NCBI GenBank assembly: GCA_039654915.1
Contig: CM077594.1
Coordinates: forward strand, 102,872,893 to 102,936,892
DNA from: Aquilaria yunnanensis
Lineage: Eukaryota; Streptophyta; Magnoliopsida; Malvales; Thymelaeaceae
DNA length: 64,000 nucleotides
Direction: 5' to 3'
Shown piece after piece: positions 58,674-64,000 of the stretch. The notes under the pieces are model-generated. The model made no database searches and was not told where the DNA came from. It was given only the letters and a program-made list of their open reading frames with translations. Each line of letters opens with the position of its first letter. The first letter of the stretch is position 1. The translations under genes were made by a program, and so were the position numbers.

Positions 58674-60823
58674 TCAAAGACTTACTTTCCTCCTTTTCTT
58701 CACACCATGAACGTTTCTAAGCCAATCTCCTCCACAAAGTAGTGCTTGCACTGTTTCAATGGAAAGTGATGCTCGATACGTGCCGATAACTCTACTTCCA
58801 GCACTAAATATAGCTTCAGAAGCTACTGTAGTGATAGGGATGGCCAATATATCACATGCTATTCTTGACAAAACACGATACTTGGATTGATTTCCCCTCC
58901 ACCAGTTTAATATGTCAAACAACTCAAATGATCCATCAGCACAAATGTAGCACTTATCCTCAAAATACATGTCCAAATCAGTCTTTTGTGGCCGAACCGT
59001 CTCCACTTCCTTCACATATGCCTGAAGTTCCATAAAGGCCGATCCAGAAGAAATGGTTGACATGGAAGATTGAGAAGAACTAGATCGTTGATTTCCACTA
59101 TCATTGCTCTTATCCATAGCAACATACTCATTGTAAAGCTCATTCAAAGCACATTTAACCTTTTCAATATTGGCTACTACTTTCGCTTGGGTGTATATCT
59201 TTGGAAAACAGAAGTCTAGAGCCCTCATTTTCACCCTCGGATCAAGAACGGCAGCAATAGCCATTAGTAAGTTGCACTCTCCCCAATATTTGTCAAACTT
59301 CTTCTTCATCTTCGTCATCATATCTTTTAAAAAATCATTCTCATCATTGACCCGAATATCCAACACTTGTTTCACCTTACACACTTCACAAAGGAATAAA
59401 TTTGCCGTTGGTAAATTACCAACGCATTTAACAGTTGGTAACACTAGAGAAAACAGCCAAGATCTCCAAAATTTTAGAGTTCTTCTCCCAATCCTCCTTT
59501 GTTGGCCATGACTGGTAATGGGGCTCCTTTCGCTGGAATATTGGGAAAACATCCTTAAACATATAAGCACAATGTAGCATCTCAAATGTCGAGTTCCAGC
59601 GTGTCTTGTAATCAAGAATTAGCTTTCGGTTGGGTAGCTGCAATTGTTGCACAATTTGACAAAAGGTCTTCATTCGAGCCTCACTTTGATTGATAAAAGA
59701 TACACTTTCTCTTATGTCTTGGATTGCAAACTTAATCTCAGTTAAACCATCTTGTACAATTAGGTTCAAAATATGTGCACAGCACCACACATGGAACAAC
59801 TTTCCCCCCACATAATAACTTCTTTTTCACTTCAAAAATTTCTCTCAAATTTTTGATGGCACCATCATTTGCAGAAGCATTGTCTACAGAAATTGTATAA
59901 ATTTTATTCTCAACTCCCCATTCTTTCAAGCACTTGTACAAAGCATTTGAAATGTCGTCACCTCTATGTGGAGGAGGAATATGAACAAAATTCAAAACCA
60001 ATTTGTTTAGCTTCCACTCGACATCTAGAAAATGGGCTGTCACAACCATATAACCAATCTTTTGGTTCTTTGATTTCCACAAGTCTGTTGTGACACTAAT
60101 CTTTGAAATCTTTTTAAGCATGTCCTTCACTTTGCTCTTCTGATACTCATACACCTTCATACAGTCATTCTTCAAAGTAGTACGTCCAATTTTTTCCCAT
60201 AAAGGAACTGCAACTCTCATCATAAAATTAAATCCTTCCTCATCCACAATTGAGAAAAGGTGCTCATGCATTAACACCCAATGATAAATAGCTTCCCTTA
60301 TCCTCATAGGGTCATATTTTCCTCCAACTATTGCAGGAGCAAGAACAGAAAGTTCAGGACTAGCACTTGCACTAGTCGGCTGAAAATTTAGAACCCCTTG
60401 TTGCTTCATGTGCAGCTTCCTTTAGGTACAAGTCATCATATGTCTACTAAGATGTGATGTGGTCCCAGATTTCTGCCAGGACATAAGTATCCCACAATGA
60501 TTGCATTTGGCCTTAACCGTTCCATTGGCATCTTTGACTTTACTAAATGATCTCCAAATTCCAGATCTCACTGCCCTCTGCTTTTTCACAAGAGCACGAC
60601 TATCATCATCCTTTGCCTTATCTTTTCCATCACCACCACCTCCTTGCTCTTCATAATTAGGAATATTGGCCATTTCTTCAATTCTAGCTTGATCGGTATC
60701 AATTGTTGTGTCAATTTGCTCATCTTCTACAAAAGGATTTGAGTTTAATCCTTCACTAAATGGTGCAATACTCGCTGAAGATGACATTGCTGAAGAATAA
60801 AGGAAATTCCAACCAAATAACAA
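58674..60823 (-). pseudogene. hAT transposase (BED zinc finger, RNase H-like core, hATC dimerisation domain), one stop and two frameshifts
   Basis: Part 1 (60422-60823) contains the BED finger CNHCGILMSWQKSGTTSHLSRH and ends at an in-frame TAA just after RHMMTCT. The frame resumes after that stop (60409 down to about 59800) with TDLWKSKNQKIGYMVVTAHF and VDNASANDGAIKNL, which belong to the catalytic core. A frameshift near 59810 moves to the next frame (59428-59811; CCAHILNLIVQDGL, TRWNSTFEMLH). A second frameshift near 59440 leads to the last part (58674 to about 59430), with AAVLDPRVKMRALDFCF and the hATC region (LDMYFEDKC, DILNWWRGNQSKYRVLSRIA). All domains are otherwise present and undamaged, so inactivation is recent. 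An intron explanation for the breaks is less likely because the domains join with almost no gap. Confidence 0.9.
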
Positions 60824-62324
60824 ACTTCATATTAACCAAATAACAAACTTAATCTTAGCCAAGTAGCAAACTTAATTGGAATACCAATACCTAATTTCAT
60901 TAAGAAAAGAACAAGAGAAAAAACAATATCCAACCACAACTTAACACAATTAAATAAACTAAATTAACAAAAAAAAATGATATCAAACAGAGGGCACAGT
61001 ATCAAACAGATTCTCTGCTTACCACCACATTTTAGCATAAAATCAAAACAGGTTTTTAAGCATTTGCAATATGTTATTTACAAGAATTGAGTCAGAACTA
61101 ACTAATATTTTCTCTATTTTCCTTAATCTGCCTTCATTTTCTTTATGAAAAAAATTCAAGCAGTGAAACTTCAAATATATTATTATGAAATTCAAGCAGT
61201 GAAACTTCAAATCAATTTACAAACCTCTTTCTTCCGAGAAGGTCCGATCAATGGGCCAATGCGGGAATGCGCCAACTAATTCTCTGCTTATTCCAGCTTT
61301 TCAGCTGAATGATGGATAAAATTATCAAATGTCAGTACAAGAACAGTCCGTATGTATCATTTTCATGCTACCAATATTTAAGATCTTTCCATGTCACATT
61401 CAACAAGTCATGCACAACAGTAGTAACCTTTACCAATTACAGTAAGCAACAACAATGCATAGAAATTACCTAAATCTGAAATTTGTCCTGCAACAAATCT
61501 CCATTGCCTAACAAAGGTGAAGATGAAAGGGTATTCACCTAGTATTTGTTCCATAGCAGATCCAACAGGTGGCAGTCCAAAGAAGACTTGAAATAAGTTA
61601 TATCTAACGCGTAATACTAACAGAAAACAGGAACCAGAATTAGCATTAAGCAAATTAACAAGAAACACAAAAAGGAAGTTCCAATGACAAGAGACTAACC
61701 GGTTGGGGGAGATTGGGGGAGAGTTTGGTCGATTTGTGAGTTCCGGCAGACTGGGTCCAATGGGAGAGAAGTAAGCTGCGAATCGCTATGCAAGGCGCGA
61801 ATTGGGAGAAATCTGGCGGAGTTGGAACTCGTATTGCGCAACCGAAAAGATGTCCGGTGGAGGAGCGACCGACTGTGGAAAACTCTGGCGAAGGGGCGAC
61901 AGAGGAGAACTCGGGTGGAGGGCGAATCGCGACATGCGAGAGAAGAGAACTCAAACGGAGCCGGAAGGGCAAATCGCGATGCGCGACAAGTGAGAACTCA
62001 GGCAGAGGGGTGAATCGCTCAGAGAAGAACGCTGGCAAAAGGGCAAATCGAGATCTATTTGGTGGCTTGCTCGTTGCTGCTTCCTGATCGTGAGGAAAAC
62101 TCCGACCGCTGATGGCCGATGCTAAGGAGAATGGCAACCTAAGGCTGAGGAGACAGATTTCACGATTTCTAGCTACCTAGCCTGATTTTACGATTTGTTA
62201 TTTGTTATTATTAGGTTTCTCATTTTACTTCCTTTAAATTATTAATAATATATTATTAATATTTATATTATTATATAGGTTCAATAAGTTCGAAAACCTA
62301 TCGAATCGAATACTAACATATTCA
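60824..62324. other. 5' region of the hAT transposase gene, with a GC-rich block
   Basis: AT-rich leader (60824-61690), then a GC-rich block (61690-62140) holding imperfect repeats of GAACTC..GG..GGGCGAATCGCGA type. The frames here (61655-62137 minus and three overlapping plus frames) look like composition artefacts. The block may be the transposon's promoter or first untranslated exon. Confidence 0.4.
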
Positions 62325-62462
62325 AGCTCGATTCGATGAGAGATTCGAATAATAAAAATGGCTCGAGCTCGTATTCGAAGATCGTAAAGCTCGATTCGTT
62401 AAGTCTAATTTTGAGCTCGAATTCGAATAGTTCGATAAATGTTCAGTTCGATAACAGCCCTA

Positions 62463-64000
62463 CCCATTCCCATAACCTTGATTCGTATACCTCAAAAACA
62501 AAAAATGCATTAAATTCATTTGTGAGAGCTTATCAATTGAACTCAACTTAGAATGCACTAAAGAGAATTTAAAGCAAGCAACCCCAAGGGAGTGCCAAAT
62601 TTTTGTGAGGCATCATAACTTATAATCTAAATAAATGAATTACTACAATTTAGTCTCACTGGGGTTCACATGGATGAACTGAATATTTTGATTGCGCGAC
62701 TAAACCGTCCAGGTGGAGGCATTTCTACAATTACAAATACCGCAGAATACTGCAAACTGTAGGCGTAATCACCTGAGAAGGAGCCACAACTTGAGCATTT
62801 TCACCTTAGACCCATAAGACCTCAAATTTTTTGTTTATGGATATTATTATCTTGAACCTTATCCAACAAAAACCAAGATACGGTCACGTGTCTGCCACAG
62901 TAACAGCTAGCCACAATAGACGTTTTAAAACAACAATTTTGAGCTACTACATGTGAACTGGAAAGTACCCGCAATGGAAACAAAATGGCATCTACATCGA
63001 AATGTATTTAAGCTCAAATCTACTCAACGATCTTTTAAAATCTTAAGAAACATTAACCCAATTTAACTCTTATGCGCAGCACACATTTTTTTTTTTTTTT
63101 TTTTGGCCAACGCACAGCACACATGAAACCCCCCAAAAAAAGGGAAAAAGGAAAACGCCATTGTTCAGAAGATATGAACTCCATGGCTCCAGAAAACAAA
63201 ACCACAACAACTAGTACCATGTCCATGAACAGCATGGTCAAGTATGCACACACTGCTATCACAATTTCAGCACTCCAAATTAACAAAAAAAGAAAGAAAA
63301 ACAAAAACAAAAACAAAATAAAAATAAAAACTTGGGGCTAAAGACAAAGCAGAAGATCATATTTCATCCAAACCAGGGTATAAAGAATGATAACCGCAAT
63401 GTGATCAAATCACTTGAACTACCAACCTCACTTAAGGCAGGAAGGTAGTGCAATCCCATGGCAAACGAAAGCCAATATGACATAAACAAGGACAAGGAGG
63501 AGAATGATGAGACAAACCCTGCAGCAGCAAGTCAGGAAGAACTGTCATCTATCAGTATCATATTGATAACTTAAAAACAAGGCTCCTCTATTCAGAAGGA
63601 AAATGCTACCCCGTTCTTTTTAACTTAAGTCAATTAACTCCAAAATGACTTATTTTTATTCTTACGTCTTTTTTACCCAAAACTAATTTTAATTAAAAAT
63701 CAATATTATGTAAATATAATAATTCATTGAAAATACAATTTTTGTAATCTTACTAAATTTTTATAAATTTTTCTAGTTTAAGGCATTAAAAAAATCATAA
63801 AAATGTATTTTTAAATGGATTATTATATCTACATAATATTGGCTTTTAAATGAAATTGGTTTTAGGCAAAAAAGATGTAAAAGTAAAAATGATGAAATTG
63901 GTTTCAGGAAAATAACTGATCTACCAGAGAACATGCGATAAAAAGAAACCACTATATTGATTATGTTTCATTTATCTCTCAACAAAAGGAGTCTAAACAC
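62463..64000. other. Right-edge region; one MITE, no certain gene
   Basis: No convincing gene. A T-run at about 63086-63106 and K/F-rich ORFs (63053-63341) are low complexity. An open exon-like stretch on minus (63364-63518) is preceded by TGCTGCTGCAG but has no recognised product. A gene may lie partly beyond the right edge. Confidence 0.35.
63646..63892. mobile_element. MITE of unassigned family (about 250 bp)
   Basis: The left arm (ACGTCTTTTTTACCCAAAAC..., then CAATATTATGTAAATATAAT) pairs with the right arm (inverted ACATCTTTTTTGCCTAAAACC..., then CAATATTATGTAGATATAAT). The arms extend about 100 bp each with a short AT-rich centre. Confidence 0.7.

Larger units (their letters stand above)
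57370..62462 (-). mobile_element. Large hAT element (5.1 kb) with a recently inactivated transposase
   Basis: TAGGGCTGTTATCGGACCGA at the left and, inverted, TAGGGCTGTTATCGAACTGA at the right: the first 15 bases are identical. The left flank is CCCATAAC. The 8 bases right of the element are CCCATTCC (6 of 8), and an exact CCCATAAC follows 6 bp later, so the TSD has either diverged or been shifted by a small insertion. Inside is a BED-finger/hATC transposase gene on the minus strand (58674-60823) with a GC-rich 5' region (61690-62140). The same TAGGG termini occur on five shorter elements in this window, which may be mobilised by relatives of this one. Confidence 0.9.

Noticed and set aside
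61655..62137. 160-codon minus-strand ORF upstream of the hAT transposase
   Set aside because: GC-rich repeat-containing block with several open frames on both strands; no domain and not in frame with the transposase.
63364..63518. Open exon-like stretch on the minus strand after TGCTGCTGCAG, ending in TGA
   Set aside because: The reading (SYWLSFAMGLHYLPALSE) is not recognised and no upstream exon is visible; kept only as a note.
1..64000. CRISPR arrays, rRNA or tRNA genes
   Set aside because: No regular repeat-spacer pattern was seen. No rRNA blocks were recognised. tRNA cloverleafs could not be excluded by eye, but none was noticed.

Overview
This is a nuclear chromosome segment from a flowering plant, probably a eudicot. 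The evidence is AT-rich intergenic DNA, short GT-AG introns, and plant-specific gene families (a B1-type CDK with PPTALRE, a CML42/43-type calmodulin-like protein, a LEA_2/NHL protein). Plant transposons of several classes (MULE, hAT, CACTA, Stowaway, LINE, LTR) fill most of the rest. No organellar, bacterial or viral genes are visible.

Five apparently functional host genes are seen, all on the minus strand: a membrane-associated-kinase-regulator-like gene cut by the left edge (1-850), an intronless CML42/43-like calcium sensor (11195-11746), a LEA_2/NHL membrane protein (35755-36423), a three-exon PP1 catalytic subunit (38110-39285) and a three-exon CDKB1 (54003-55118). They are separate housekeeping or signalling genes, not a pathway cluster. 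The CDKB1 gene has a perfect mitosis-specific activator (MSA) motif about 110 bp upstream of its ATG.

Almost everything else is mobile DNA, much of it nested. Mutator-like elements (MULEs) dominate. An old autonomous-type MULE with a broken MURA transposase (1379-8996) carries a second MULE (7066-8871, perfect 10-bp TSD) inserted in its own right TIR; the inner element has a 281-bp sequence in triplicate. Smaller MULEs lie at 20283-21504, 28413-29571, 29741-31654, 32811-33247, 34553-35497 and 55406-56226, with a possible one at 56262-56975. hAT elements with TAGGG-type ends lie at 9736-10386, 13985-14507, 24752-25506, 30299-31165 and 33259-34076, plus a 5.1-kb element with a recently broken transposase at 57370-62462. 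A 3.8-kb CACTA element occupies 45747-49512, a 5'-truncated LINE 41919-42804, and several Stowaway-type MITEs are scattered through the window.

The most interesting feature is gene capture. The 1.2-kb MULE at 20283-21504 has a perfect 9-bp TSD and encloses one intact 228-codon ORF. That ORF holds the lipoyl domain, lipoyl lysine included, of a plastid pyruvate dehydrogenase E2 behind a transit-peptide-like leader, with no catalytic domain. A second composite element (16414-20206) carries four correctly framed 3' exons of a CDP-diacylglycerol synthase gene, including the family signature. Other features worth checking are a tandem duplication that copied the last codons and 3' flank of the PP1 gene, an array of ~17-bp repeats split by a hAT insertion, and a MULE and a hAT element whose target-site duplications overlap.

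Limits: all calls come from reading the sequence. Splice sites, TSDs and TIRs were matched by eye; family names rest on recognised motifs; no expression or database evidence was available.
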